From Arenicola marina (lineage: Eukaryota > Annelida > Polychaeta > Arenicolidae): 64,000 nucleotides of DNA. Of this stretch, positions 43,801 to 58,600 are shown one piece after another. Each line of letters starts with the position of its first letter. Within the stretch, counting starts at the first letter, position 1. Below the pieces are notes generated by a model. That model did no database searches. It worked only from the letters and a program-made list of their open reading frames with translations, and was not told where the DNA came from. The stretch is from contig OZ025252.1 of NCBI GenBank assembly GCA_964019135.1, forward strand, positions 7,146,823-7,210,822, in the 5' to 3' direction. The translations under genes were made by a program, and so were the position numbers.

Positions 43801-46800
43801 AATATCCAACTTCAGCCGAGCCATGTATCAGTCTCCATGGTAACCTGTTTGTCAGAAGGAGCGCATGGGCCAAGACAGGCAACACCGCGATCTGCATGTC
43901 GTTATCATGCAGCTTGCTAGTCAGGCGTTTGGCGATGTAACCTAGCAACCAGAGAAAATAACAGGGAGTTATACATATATACATACATTTTTGCGCTGAA
44001 TTAGATTTTTTTATTTCGCGCCTAAAGTTCTTCATCGCAACATACAGAACACGAACAGTTCTTTAAGAAAAAAAACGTTTTCTTGATTTTATATACATAT
44101 GACGTGAACACATATTAATATTAAAGAATTGAATTAGATGAACTCTCTATCTATATCATCAGCAACAGTAATTGGTGATAAGTGATAATGAAGCATTTGA
44201 TAACTTAGACACTATTTCCGATTAAAACTCTCGCATACATCAACAATTTTCTCAAGAACTCATTACATAACGATGTCATAGCATCGTGAGAGATCAGTGT
44301 TGATAACCACGGCATTTGACATTTTGAATCCATCAAATCGAACAGATGAAAAAGTTTGCTGGGGGGAAATTTCACGATATTATTATGATGAGATTACTGC
44401 ACCATTGGCATGATATCTAATGTATGTATTGCACCATTGTCGCGAACCAGCTTGATTATAGCGCCATTACCATTGATTGCAAGCATGATTAAATGTAATG
44501 GGTAAGCTACGAAAATAGGCCCCCTCATAGCAGCATAACATAAAGTGCAGCACACAATGTTACCGGAGTCTATGGCTTCGGGTATCCGGCCCCAGGCCAG
44601 ACGCATGCTGAGGCTGGTGCAGTAGCCGTGTGCGATCGTCAACAGGTCGTCTGCTGACATGTTCGTCGAGGCGCCGATGCATCTGGGGGCACACACTACA
44701 TCACAGACGCTTCCAATGCAGTATGAACGCATTCATGGCGAAGAATCCGAGTTAGAAGAAGAGTTAGTAATGAAGAAATGAATTATAGTGTGGGCGGTAC
44801 GTCGTTCGTTACTAGGCCATAAAGCTGCTGTTTATCCAAAAGACCACATCCAAGTAGCAATTGACCGCTGGGAATCCCATGTATGACTAACCTTGCCAAG
44901 GCCTTGGCTTCATACTGCTGCCCCCTCCGTGACCAGTTGAAGACCTGACAGCATTGCATCATGCAAGTGTAGGCCATAATCCTCTATAAATAGGAAACAT
45001 ACAACGCTCAAGTAATCAATACACGAACACATACTTCAAAGTAACTGTCTTTCTTGAAAAAATGCATTTAATTGCATACATTCTCAGGATTGGTTGCATG
45101 GATAATTACTTCATGTAGATTGATACAAAAGATAGCAACACAGTGAACATAAAAGAATTAGGAATTAGTTCCATGCATTAAAACCTGCTAAATTCTTAAA
45201 CAGAAAACGGCCCAAGAGTGCTTTAGTGTACATAGGACAACGTGTCCACTTGCGTCCTTTCGCCCTGCGCTAATGAACAAATGGCCAAACTAAACCGGCA
45301 CAATGATAAGAAAGGAGAAAACGGCCCCAGACATCCAGGAATAGAACTAACCCGCAGCCGGCCGGTCTGCAGCATCGTCTTGCTGCATCATCGTCAAGCG
45401 ATTATCCAGTCCTTATACTCAGCAAATAATTATTCTTATTAAATAATAAAATAAGTGAAAGTATTCGGTCCTTATATTCGGTAAATGATAACATAATAAA
45501 CAAAATTCATCTATCCAGTACTTATATTCGGTAAACAATAATAACATAATTACATAATTAGTTACATCATGCAGTCCTACTACTAAATAAATAATAACAA
45601 AATAATAATAATAATAATAATAAAATAATAATAATAATAACATACGTTAAACTATACATGTAATGCCAACATTTGTACAGAGTAATTGGCGTGTCGCTCA
45701 CCTCGTGGAGGTCGCAGTCGGCGGCCTCGGACCGGTTGAGCAGCAGGAGGACCGCCAAGCCGGCGTCCTCGTCGTGTCTCTGCGCCAAGTGCCAGTGAAC
45801 CAGGTGGGACAGACACCGACACTGCTCCACGTAGTTACGTGCTACTCGGGTCCTGCCATAGCCAACCCGATACTCAGTTTATTTATTTATTTAGTTCCAT
45901 AATGATAACCTTAAAATTTGATATTTGCCGTGCATGCGAAATTACGGAATGTAATTACCTGATAACATACTGAACTCAATGTGATATCATACTGAACTCA
46001 ATGTGATATCATACTGTACTCAATGTGATATCATACTGAACTCAATGTGATATCATACTGTACTCAATGTGATATCATACTGAACTCAATGTGATATCAT
46101 ACTGAACTCAATGTGATATCATAGCTTATCATAGCTTATCATAGCTTAACATATAGATACGATTTCTTAATTAGGACAATATACTTTTTATTTCCCCTTC
46201 GATCACGGTTATGTTTTATTGGTATTTATCAAGTACTAATGAGTTTACGATAAGTATTATTAATGTTACTAATATCTCTACCAAATAACTTATTTTATAT
46301 AACGATTAATCCACCATTACGTTGCTTTTCCGATGAAATGTGAAGGGAACTTGATGTGTTTCCATTGGAGAAACGATTCCCTGTTTTTCATGATGAAACG
46401 TTCGAGCTTTGTGCGTGGCTGGGGGCAGTTGAGGAGCTCCAATGACTTCTTGAAGTAAGGTACGGACTCTTCCATTTGTCCCATGTGGAAAAGAGCCTGA
46501 AAATATGTCATGAGAATCTGTCAATAACTTTGTAAATCTAAGATCTTAAAAATATCATACAAAAAAAACATCACCTTCGTACATATATCCATGCGATATA
46601 AAACAACAATATGAGATGCTTGGTGTGTACACTCAATGTAAAAAATATCTGGTTATGTAATTATTCATATTAGGCTGGTATGGCACCACTGGTCACATGT
46701 ATACCATAGTCATCTCTGTGGCGGATTTCACGAAAGCAATTTAGCAGACTACGGGGATTAGTCGACTAAAGAAACCATGAAAAAGATGGGCGATTTTAGT

Positions 46801-49656
46801 CGACTAAAGAAACCATGAAAAAGATGGGCGATTTTAGTCGACTAAAGAAACCATGAAAAAGATGGGCGATTTTAGTCGACTAAAGAAACCATGAAAAAGA
46901 TGGGCGATTTTAGTCGACTAAAGAAACCATGAAAAAGATGGGCGATTTTAGTCGACTAAAGAAACCATGAAAAAGATGGGCGATTTTAGCCGGCTAAACT
47001 ATGTTCGTGAAATAGGCCCCCGGTCACGACTTTTGGTCCTTATGACCTTGGTCAAAGACGATGAATGAATTAGAGTTTTTGACTACTTGTTTGCATATGG
47101 GCTAAACCAGTTCACGGACACAAGTTGGGTTCGAACTAGCAACCTGTCGGTCTGCAGTCGGGCACGCTACTTCTCGACCGCGGTGATCGAATCCCTCCAC
47201 AGGGCAAGGTAATGATAGTGATTAATGTGCAAACCATATGATAAATACCGGAATTGTAGAATGTAAATCACAACAAATTTCGCAATAAACGTGAAAGCGG
47301 CATACACCAACTAATTAGCTTGAAAAAGCATAAATTTACAAACTATATTTCAATTTTGGCTCCCAATTTAAACAAGTGAGACTTGTCATATGTAGGTTCC
47401 AGTTAAGAGGCCTTGATAAGGCACTGTACGGTGTATGGGCCTGAGGCCTTGCAATGAACTAATAAAGTTATGTTCATATGAAATCAATTGCTGCCCCCCT
47501 CCCCACCCTACCCTCTACCCCCCACCTGGTACTCCACGTTACCTGGCCAAAGAGACAGAGCATCCTAGCCTCTATCCACTCGTCATAGTGGTATGCAGTG
47601 GTGTTGGCCACCTCGCCTTCAAACGGGTTGTCTTCCTGCTTTACACACTCGATAATCCGTTGTGTCTCTTTCAAATAAGAGACACCCTGCGCCCCAAATA
47701 ACAAACAAATACAATTACAGATTTATATATGATCTTCTGTATACATGGATGCCTATTATGTTTGTCATAAGAGCGCTGACAACGGCTTGTTAACCATAGT
47801 TTGAGGTTAGCAAATGAGGTGGAGAGAATCTCAAGCGAGACAGACTGAACCGTATACAGCCATTGTGGAGGAGAGCTGAAACGGTTTTACATTGACGCAA
47901 TCTGAAATGGGCATTCGCTGACCAGGACAAACTATATACTCAGCAGAGCACAAAAAATAGAGCAAAGACAAATCGACATAGCACACACTGGACAGAGCAA
48001 CAACAGTACAGAGCAAATGCTGCATACAACCGGCTTGGGATAATAGACCGATCCATACTCCGACACTAAGCCCCGCCCACGCTTGAGTCCTTTTTCCTAA
48101 ATCGTGAGTATGAAACTGACAATCATAGTCGATGGTAGGCACAAGTGAGATTTACTCATCTCTGAAACTGACAAGAAGGTGACATAATGCTTTGTTTGTC
48201 CGACATAACGCACGTGGAAGAGCTTTCTTCACCACGTCATTGGATGAAAGCAACAGTGACGTCAGTGAATGATTGGCAGCCTGTATCGGTCTATTGGACT
48301 CATGGAATTGACAGGGACTTAGAACAAGTGTACGCACCTCCTGCAGATAAAATAAAAGAATTTCTCCCCAACAACAGGATTGCACGTTCCTGTACATGCG
48401 CACGGTTAGCTACGCCCCTGAGTATAATAAATTTAACATGCGTTCCGACCTGGAGGTTGTCCGAGACGGCGAGGGCCGCAGTTCCTGCCTCCATCAGGAA
48501 GTGGACGGTGCGTTCGATGTTGCCGGCCGCGCGCCAGTGGCGCACGAGCTGCGGGTAGACGAAAGACAGGATGCGCACGCACTCGCACTCACGCAGGTCG
48601 AGGCTGGTGAAGTTATCCAGGGCCTGGAACTCAGTGGAGGTGGCCGAAGTAGTTCTGAAGCCAACCAACCAATCCAGTCATTGTATAATGTGGTTTCCGC
48701 TGAGGGGTTTACCGTCCCAATGCAAGCATTTGCCACAATCAATTGGAGGACTAATTTTATTATTCTTCCAAGCTTTTTTGTGTAAATGTGTATCCTATTA
48801 GAATCATGCTGATGTAGGTTTTTTTTTGCATTAAAGTTGCATATCGAGCTCTTTCCCGCCAAAACTAAAGACATCAAAATACATATAAGAATCGGTTCTT
48901 GAATCATTCAAGATTTCTTTTGTTTATATTTTACGCATGCCAGACTGCCAAATAGAGTCTCTTAGCCTTGACCGTGATATCAATTTACCCCAAGTTTTTA
49001 TTTTAGTGGTAAACGTCATCAGTTCGTGTGCTTCGCGATGCTTTGTTATAAGTAGCAGTGCCGAGACAGAGTTCTGTGGTGTCCCAGGATAGACACGTTT
49101 ACCACATCACAGCTGAAACAGCTGAAACAGCGCTGTTTATCAGGTTTCTGAATTTATAGCATGAAACAATCGAGTTTTCTGTAAATTTTGAAATAAATTT
49201 CGCCTAGGCTTAGTTTTGGCGGGAAAGAGCTCGATATGCAACTTTAACTTATTATACTTTACGAGGTTACCGATAACGAACACACATCTCATCGGTTGTC
49301 AAAGAAAGAATTGCAAACTTGACTCACCAAGTAAGTAATTAACACATGATAATGAAAAAAGAACTTATCACATAATTCAACATATAAACCAATAAATAAT
49401 CCTCAACTGTATTTTTAAAAAAAAACGAGTTTATAATTAAGCCTCACGTATTCATATATATAACGAAAGCAAACCGGGATAAAGGTCGGTAAGAGATGTC
49501 TTTCGTGCGCCAAGAGGCACGATAGGAGGTAATCTTAGCACTACCTTGTTGCCTGTGCCTGGATTTCCTCTTCTGGCTTCATCGGCTGCACAACATTTGA
49601 CTTAAGATAATTGGAAAAGGAGTGCCCCTGGGCTTCTGTGGCAGTGCTCACTTTCC
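40844..49656 (-). CDS. ADCY10: sAC-A exons 11-22 in window: helical region and C terminus
   Basis: Exon 49545-49656 (MKPEEEIQAQAT) is short and was found by phase between its neighbours. Later exons read HFLMEAGTAALAVSDNLQ, NPFEGEVANTTAYHYDEWIE, FHMGQMEESVPYFKKSLELL, LVHWHLAQRHDEDAGLAVLL and YVTCFDLILETG. The last two, absent from the sAC-B part of the window, read WFMRKGEMEQMEECRLLATR and DLSFLCGQNSMHV, ending in PLPRYFSHVD and a TAG stop. The penultimate exon matches human WYARLQEWDNFYKFSNRAK in position. Confidence 0.87.
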
Positions 49657-52600
49657 CTGATATCCGTAAGAAATTCCTATTCATTATTCATGCGAACAAG
49701 TTCAAAACAGTGTCCACAGTTCGGCTCCCAAAGTAAACCCTGCCATTTATAATGAATATTTCATAAATCACATTTAGTGGTGTATTCCACTTAAACCATC
49801 TCTTGAGGGGGGGGGGGGGCATTTGTTACTAAACCACTTTCAGATATACATTTCCCAGTGGTTAATAAAGCCGCGAACGATCCATTTCCAAACCCCCGCC
49901 CGGAGTAGAGATTTGTGACGTCACAAGATGAACCGGTTTGAGTGCGCCTCGCTCGCTTCGACTGTCCGCGATGTTTTTGAATGTAGCCTACGTGCGGCAG
50001 GGAAGCTCTAACTCAGATGTTTATTTCGGTTAACATTAACTCATGATGAATATTTTCCACATGTAGATGTAGATAGACCTATATCTATGACATTAGAGGT
50101 GTGTTCTTGTTGGTTAGAGCAACATTCGTGACACTGACAGAAGACAAATAGCTGCAGTGCCAGTGGCAATGTGTTGCCAGCCTATTGCCATGGCACTGGC
50201 TACGTTTCTTCCCAAAAATGAAAAGGGCGAGCTAGGCTACAGTAGTGGACGGGCGTCTTGGGGATGTCCGTCGATTCGTGGACATAGAATCTAGATCCGG
50301 GGTTAAATGAAATGTATGTACTAAAAGAAGTTGTTTATAAATATTAGAAGGGAGGGAGGGCGGCATTTATCGGCCTAGCTTAAAAATCCCGCAGCGCACA
50401 TCTCGTATTATGCTTCATCACGTACTTTTTATAGTAATACTTGTGGATACTCGAACGTTACGGTGTCCGGTCCGGACAAACAACTATAAGTAGCTTTCAT
50501 CAATTTGTCTGCTGGTCGCCAAATTAATATTTTATATGATTACAAGGCATATTTGCAGGTTTTTTTTTATCTAGATCTCATAATATAATAAGCATCGCTT
50601 TTTATAAATGAAGCGTTCGCACTTCTTCCAAAAATACTGTTTTGTGAAGAGCGTTTCGAGGTTTTCAACGTTTACAGTCCCTTAACAGTCTTGTCTTCAG
50701 TCGAGGTGGCTCGAAGCGATACGTACGGCGGCAGAATACATACTCCGGTTGGCAGAATTTCTCTACTTCTTCATCCTCACCCTCACTATCATCAATTCTA
50801 AATAATCGTGCGCGCATCGCTGCATCCCAATCGATGCGGAAGGACGCCGACCCTCCTATAGACGCCATGCTTAAAAGACGCGTTTACGCAACAACCCGGT
50901 TTATCTTGTGACATCACGAATCAGTTGAAAAATTGCCCTTGTCCATCTTGTACTTTTTGGGTAGGTATGTGATAAAAAGGTTAATATTGTTAATATTGGT
51001 GGCGAATAAATTCAGTGCATATTGAATTTCGTTAATATAGTGCAAATGGATCAAATATATGCAGAGTAACCTGGGACATAAGAGATGGATTTTAAAATCC
51101 AACCAAAGCGCAAGAACACCCAATATTTCCATTGAAGGTCAAAGATAGCCTACATATTTCTCTTTTTCGATAAAAATCACATTTGCCATTCAGGAGGCAA
51201 AATGAATGCATTTTTAAGTCCCATTAACAATTTACGTTTCCGGGTCGTGATGGCGAAAGGATCGGACTCCACACTCGGACCATCGGGGGGCGTTCGTCGC
51301 TTAGACTTCGTTGACGTGCCGCCCAAGCGCTCCCGGCGGAATATGCGGTCGACCTTCCGGACGAGCCCCGTGCTTAGATTGCCGCGCTTGTTGTCGCAGG
51401 CTGGCGGCTGTGACTGTGGCTGCGGCTGACGGGCGTTCTGATGGCTGGTTTTGAACATGGCAGACTGGGGTCTCTCCTCCTCCACGATACTGGCCTGTAT
51501 CACCAGGTTCTGCAGGAAGTCGCCTCCGCCACATGCCTGCAATGGAGGCAAACAAAGTGCATACAGGGTCTCGCACCTGGAGGTTTTTATTGCAGTCTCA
51601 TATCTTTAACTATAATGTGATTTTATAGGTAGACATGCCCGGACCGAAGCAAACCATTTTCTTCTTCACTTCACTTCTTCACGGTTCCTAACACTCAAAC
51701 GTTACAATAACGTCTCGCAGCTGTAGCAAGGCACCAGCGTGATGCGCACTCGTTCTATAAGAGCACGTGTTTTTGTGTTGGTCCCCAAATCTCCTTAAGG
51801 TAAGCTACCCATAATAAGCCTCGGCGATTTTGAGCAGACCTCGGTAAACATCGCCAAACATCGGCGGGCTGCAGCCCTGAGATTCTACGCATTCCTAATG
51901 AAACAAAGCACGAATAAAACACAGCAAAAGAAGTGATGACATAGGTAAAATGAATAGAGCATCGTATAATAAGCTTCGGCGAGTTAGAAAAGACCTCGGT
52001 AAACATCGACAAACATCGGCGGGTGTCAGTGGAAGGGGAATCCCGAACTCGTTACGTCATTCACCGGGGAATCCCCAATTCGTGCCGGATTCACAGGGTA
52101 TTTCCCCGAGAATGGCTATTCGTGATAAATTCGGAAAATTCAAGAAAAAGGCATTGAAAAAACTAGTTTAGAAAACATTCGTGTAGATCATAATTATATC
52201 GGAGACCATTATATATAACCAGATTTATTAAAATGTGAACACAAGGCGTAAATTACTAATAATTGGTGTGACAAGCTGCGCCAAAAAATATTTGTCAAAT
52301 AACATTTTTAAGCTTCAGATTTCAGACTTGTTTCTCGGGAAATTTGCACGGCTACCTAACTTTTTCTTTATTTTTATTACAAGAACGATGTTTTTAGAAG
52401 TTATTAAAAGTGGTTTGGTGTCAAGATTTTCATTTTTGATGAAATTATAGCCAATTTTGTGAAGGTGGTGATTTCGAATTTTGCCAAAAACTGTCCTGAT
52501 TTTGCATAATTGCACTTTATTACCATTCTGTTATTTTTTGTGCCTACTATTTACATTTCTGAATATCATTCCTCTATTGCACTAGATTTAAGCTTTTCAA

Positions 52601-55600
52601 AAGGCTATTACTGATGATAATAACTTAATATTGAGCTGAATTGTAGCAAAATTACATATTCGTGGTAGGTGTCAAATTTTGGTCATTTTGTGAAAAATGT
52701 ATACTTGGAAATGGAGAATATTTTTTTAACGGGACTGTAAAGTATCCTAAAAATGCACCAGAAGGTGTGTAATTGGGTATACTTTCATCAAATAATCACA
52801 AATACGGAGTTCTTTTACCTTGCTATTATGGGTAGCTTAGCTTAACCGAAAATAAAACCCGCGAGAACGTACAGTCTATGCGTTATTGTCTTATATTCAC
52901 ACACCAAGAACTCGACGTGGTTGTAAACGCAATTTAAAGTCGAGTCGTTCGATACGTACCTTACACTTGTGGGCCTGCGCCTCCAGATACCTGGCGGCCC
53001 TGACGTGCAGCGGGCTGCGCGCGTTCTCCAGGAACATCTGGTAGGCAGTCTCCTGCGTGCTGGCCGCCTGGAACCTGAGGAACCTGCACTCCCGCATCGG
53101 CTTCTCGTCGCAGGTCCCGTCGGCGAGACGACACGTGCAGGTGACGTTCTTCACCGCGTTGCCGCCCATGCCGGCGCTGCTGGCGGAAGTGCCCGCCTTG
53201 CCGCCGTGTTTCAGGAGCGGGGAGGCGCACATGAAGATGCCTGTGTCAGCCAATCGCTGGAGGGCCTCGCCCACCTTCTCCGAGCCGGGGTTGTTCGGGA
53301 GGATGACCTCCAAGAGAACTCGGGCGAAGGTCATGCCGAGGATGGAGCCGGTCTTCAGGATCATCTGATCCAGTTCCTCCATGCGGTCGATCCGTGCCTG
53401 GATCATGCCTGCGTGGTAGATCCACACCAATGCATAGGACATAATAACGATGATAATTTGCGGGAGAATTTTTGGATTAAGGTTATGAATCGAGAGAATA
53501 TTGTTGCAAAGTTTTAAAAATCGTGAATGAGGGAATCTTGTTTTAAGTTTTAAATCATGACCGGGCATCTAGTTCAATAGTTCTAAATCGGAAGCGCAAT
53601 TTATTCATTTTTCACATTGCAGACGCAGAAGGATGAAGTTTCGGAGAAAATTATAAACATAAGAGCCAATATTGCCCATTATAGACTCTAAGGCGGGAGA
53701 TGGGGACGAGAGAGAAAGCCAAACACTGGCCCCATGGCCGTTCACCATAACAGTCACGCGTTTTCTACCTTTGACCGTGAGTTATAATGTATATAGTTTC
53801 TTGTCACTCACTCATAAAGTTGAAGATAACACCCACCTTTAATAGAATCTGGCATGGCGACATCCAGTAATTTTTCCGAGCTGATGACGCAGATAAGCTG
53901 CATGGAACCGGAGTCTACCTTGGCACCTTTCGCCTGAGCAGGCTGAAAACGCGACAATACATGAACGGAGCTTTAGAGCTTTAGAGTCCAACGGTGGCAA
54001 AGAAACAATCATTATTAAACATACATAAATGATACAGACGATGAAAACATATTCACTTTTTCAAGATGAAGGTACAAAATTGTCCATTTGTCCAGAAAGA
54101 TACTCACAACATTAGGAAAGAGAGATATGTAATTACGTACACGCTTCAGAGTTACAGCACTAAATAGCTAGACCATATCTATAACGTATAACGACTAATC
54201 CGGGGATCGACCAGATTGGGGCCATCTGCGTAGGTGGCAGATCCAGATTAATTACAGTTCTTCTGGGTATCAGTTATCCCCCTCAGAGCATCGATATTTT
54301 ACATAATCGGTCGATTACAGCAGGTAAAAAGGATCTATGGAAAACATTCTTAAAAGTAATCATGGTGAAGAGTTACTCAAACGACAATTACAAGTGCAGC
54401 TTCCATACAACGAATCTGCTGAGTGAGGCAGCGTGATATATTCGGCTTAGAGAGGATTTCGATTTATCAAGGTTCAACTTCGGAATGAAAATCGGGACAT
54501 AGGAGAAGGTCGGACATGATTTCGGTTTTGGGGAAGTTCTACTGTAGTATTAAATGAAACGGACCGAAGATCCAGCCATATCCTTCATGTCCATGCTGGC
54601 GCGTTGGTTGCCTCGACTGGGGGTGCTGGCATTCTTCTGGTCCACGGCCCCCGTCTCGATACGGATCACACCCCCATACAACATCTCCTTAAGCAGCTGC
54701 TCGCACCAGGACGGTACACCGTGACTCTTCTCCCGCAGGAACCTGGACACAAGGCGTGTTAAAAAGGTGACACTTTACCCCATAGTAACCTCTTACGCTC
54801 TAATCGCTGACAGTGCCAGTGGTATTACCCAATGGTAGCACAAAGTACTTTCGCGCGAATTTCAAATAGGGATCCCCGCATATGGGAAGGACACATTTTC
54901 TCTAAAACGGGCCAAGAATAATTTCCTGGAACAATATTTGTGAACCGATTTGAAAGAATAAGTAATTGTATTATCTCGAGGGACCGCTAAAATCACCATA
55001 ACACCCACACGAGAACTGCTGCTTATACCATCTCCTGTGTCTAGCTCTTCTGTCTAAACGATTGTGTGAACGAACGAATGTTGTGGGTAGTCAAAGGAGT
55101 TTCCTGTAGCTTCCGTTTAAGCTGATTTCTGTTCTGTCCATTGCCAAAATGGAGCTATCAATGGAACGTTTAAATCACTACTAAGGTATAGATTATAACT
55201 GGTGCCTATATAAACCATCTGTGGTATCCATTGCGACATTGAATGTCTCATTGCAGCGTTCAAGTCACCACCGAAGTATAAACTGTGCATAAATATACCA
55301 TCTCCAGTGTTTAGTCCCGATTTGGCATTCGTTGGTACAAAGCGGTCTAAAATACCAACATTTTAATTCATATGTTTAGTTATTCGGCTCAAATGGTGCT
55401 AAGGTGCCAACGAACCAGGTGGCCACGGAGGGGTTTCCGTTCTGTTTATTAGGATTTGCAAGATCTGTTGGTAAAACGTCCTGGACATACTGTCTGTCTG
55501 TGCGAGTGTTAACTCTGTACGGCATAGATGTGTTATTATATGTATATGTGGAAAATTGCTGGATGAGCAGCTTTATAAGAGCCTTACTGTTCCAGACGCT

Positions 55601-58600
55601 GGGGGATCTGTATGACCCCGAGGAGCTGACAGGCCAGGGGGCCCTGGTAGGCGGGGTCGATGCACTCCAGCTGGATGTTGATGGTGCTGTCCTGGGCCAG
55701 GACCCGTGTGGCCGTGGCGCACATGGTGAAGGGCATGCGACACGTCATCACCACGAGAGTCTTGTTGTTGTGGCCCAGCGTGCTGATGAAGTCCCACGAA
55801 TCCGGGTCCATGAAGTGGGCGTCGTCGATGGTAAACAGGATGAATCCCACGGTGGCCGTTAACTGCGAGGAGAGGGTGGTTCCAACTGAAGGTTACTTGG
55901 CCGTTAACTGCGAGGAGAGGGTGGTTCCAACTGAAGGTTACTTGGCCGTTAACTGCGAGGAGAGGGTGGTTCCAACTGAAGGTTACTTGGCCGTTAACTG
56001 CGAGGAGAGGGTGGTTCCAATTGAAGGTCAATTGTCCGTTAACTGCGAGGAGAGGGTGGTTTCAACTAAGAGTTCATTGACCGTTAACTGCGAGGAGAGG
56101 ATGGTTCCAAGTAAAGGATAATTGACTGCTAACTGCGAGCAGAGGATGGTTCCAAGTGAAGGTTAATTGGCCGTTAACTGCGAGGAGAGGGTGGTAAGGT
56201 TAATTGGCTAATGATTGCGCGCAGAGAATGGTTTCAAATAAAAGTTCATTCGCCGTTAACTGCGAGAAGAGAATTAGTTCAAACTAAAGATTAATTGGCC
56301 GTGTACTGCGAGAAGAGGATGGTTCCAAGTGAAGCCTAATTGGCCGTTAGCTGCAAGGAGATGGATCCAACTGAAGGTTTATTGTCCGTTAACTGCGAGG
56401 AGAGGGTGGTTAACGTTAATTGGCTGTTAACTGCGAGCAGATGGTTCCAACTGATGGTTAATTGGTCGTTAAATGCGAGAAGTTGGTTCGAACTAAAGGT
56501 TAATTGGCTGTTAACTGCGAGCAGAGGATGGTTCTAACTGAAGGTTAATTGGCCGGTAACTGCGAGGAAAGGGTGGTAAGTTTAATTGGCTAATGATTGC
56601 GCGCAGAGAATGGTTTCAAATAAAAGTTCATTCGCCGTTAACTGCGAGGAGAGGATGGTTCCAACTAAAGGTTAAAAAGCCGTTAACTGCGAGGAGATGA
56701 TGATTTCAACTAAAGGTTAGTTGGCCGTTAACTGAGGTCAGGATATCTCAACTAAACATCAATTGGCCATTAACTGCCAGAAGAGGATAGTTCCAACGAA
56801 AGGTTAGTTGGCCATTAAATGCGAGGAAATAATGGTTCCAACAACTAAACAACTAAAGTTGGCCGTAAACTGCGAGTTGATGGTTCCAACAGAGTACTCA
56901 ATTAAAAACTTAAGTGGAACTCAGTGAGAGGACAGATGTCTGTCTATATATCGGCTAACAACTAGCGGCGTGGCTAATGGATATTGCTTTAACACCATAC
57001 CCATGTATAGAAGCCAGATGTCTTTTGTTTTCTTTAATTATACAGATGATTGCTTTCGATATTTTCGTTCTACCCACGTAATGTGTTGTTTGTGTTTAGG
57101 ACCGAGCCGGCCGACGGCATGAAAGCCAAAGTGCATCATATGTTGATCAAGCAGCAATACTTATTGTATTGGGCTATAATAGGTTACCTCAGTCAACATG
57201 TGAAGCAGGAGATCGTGTAGCAGTCTGGAGTGTGTCTTAGTGTCCAAGTGCGCAATGTCCTCGCGCAGCGGCAACTGGAACCATAACGACCCGGCAAATC
57301 GTAGTTCACATTATCCCCACTGTGAGGCGCCACGGCTCGCGTTATACGTTATTTTGGTCTTGACGCAATCTGCAGGCCGCGTGATCATGTGACGAAATAT
57401 TATTTAGATGCTTAAACTTACATGGTCATCCATGTAAAAGAAAGATTCAACGAAAGAAATGATTCAGAATAGACAATCTCGCTCCTTTGATGTCTAAGTT
57501 CGTTGCCATAGAAAATGTGTATTTATCTCTCCATAAAAGTTGATAACAAATCCTTGTCTCCAGTCAAAATTAGTTAGAGAATAGTTTTATGCGAAGAAGC
57601 TATACTGTGCTTCGGTGAAAAAGAGCTTAAAGTATACACATTTAAAAACTAATATATATCGATATCAGCTATTTGAAATAATGTTAATACAGTTCGAATA
57701 ATATATTGCTATAGCTAGTGTATCTCATTACGATTTGATACTACCAGTATGGTAGTTGGTTGTATAAGTTATTTTTTTCTACGCCATGGACATACTTGGT
57801 GAAATTTAATGGGAGAGATACTGATCCACAGAAAAAACAATACTTCTGCATAACTCCCGTAACACCAGTAGACTGGTAGAATTCAGTACAACGTTTCCTA
57901 TATAACCTGGCAATTATGGCTAAATTAAAAATAGTGGGTAATTGCAATCCCCAACAAGCAGTACACGAGGCAAACCGCAAGTTACCTTGAGAAGAAACAT
58001 GTTGTTGAAGAGACATATGTTAGAGGTGACAAAGGAGTCTTTGAAGTGTTTGACGATGGTGTTCTCGCGTTCCTGGTGCGTCATGTCATAGTCGACCTGC
58101 ATGAGGTCCATCAGCAAGGTCTTCATGGCGTAGTACGGCGTCTTGGCATCGTGCATCGTCAGCCGGCACGAAATCACCCTGGAGCACAGAGAGCGCGTCC
58201 TGTACTAGACTGGGGCACAGCGAGCGCGTCCTGTACTAGCCTGGGGCACAGCGAGCGCGTCCTGTACTAGACTGGGGCACAGCGAGCGCGTCCTGTACTT
58301 GACTGGGGCACAGCGAGCGCGTCCTGTACTTGACTGGGGCAGAGCGAGCGCGTCCTGTACTAGACTGGGGCACAGCGAGCGCGTCCTGTACTAGACTGGG
58401 GCACAGCGAGCGCGTCCTGTACTAGACTGGGGCACAGCGAGCGCGTCCTGTACTAGACTGGGGCACAGCGAGCGCGTCCTGTACTTGACTGGGGCACAGC
58501 GAGCGCGTCCTGTACTTGACTGGGGCAGAGCGAGCGCGTCCTGTACTAGACTGGGGCAGAGCGAGCGCGTCCTGTACTAGACTGGGGCACAGCGAGCGCG

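Noticed and set aside
55573..56031. Minus-strand frame with a 15-residue repeat (WNHPLLAVNG)
   Set aside because: It comes from the 45-bp minisatellite and joins the Walker B exon in the wrong frame. The exon uses the acceptor at 55863.
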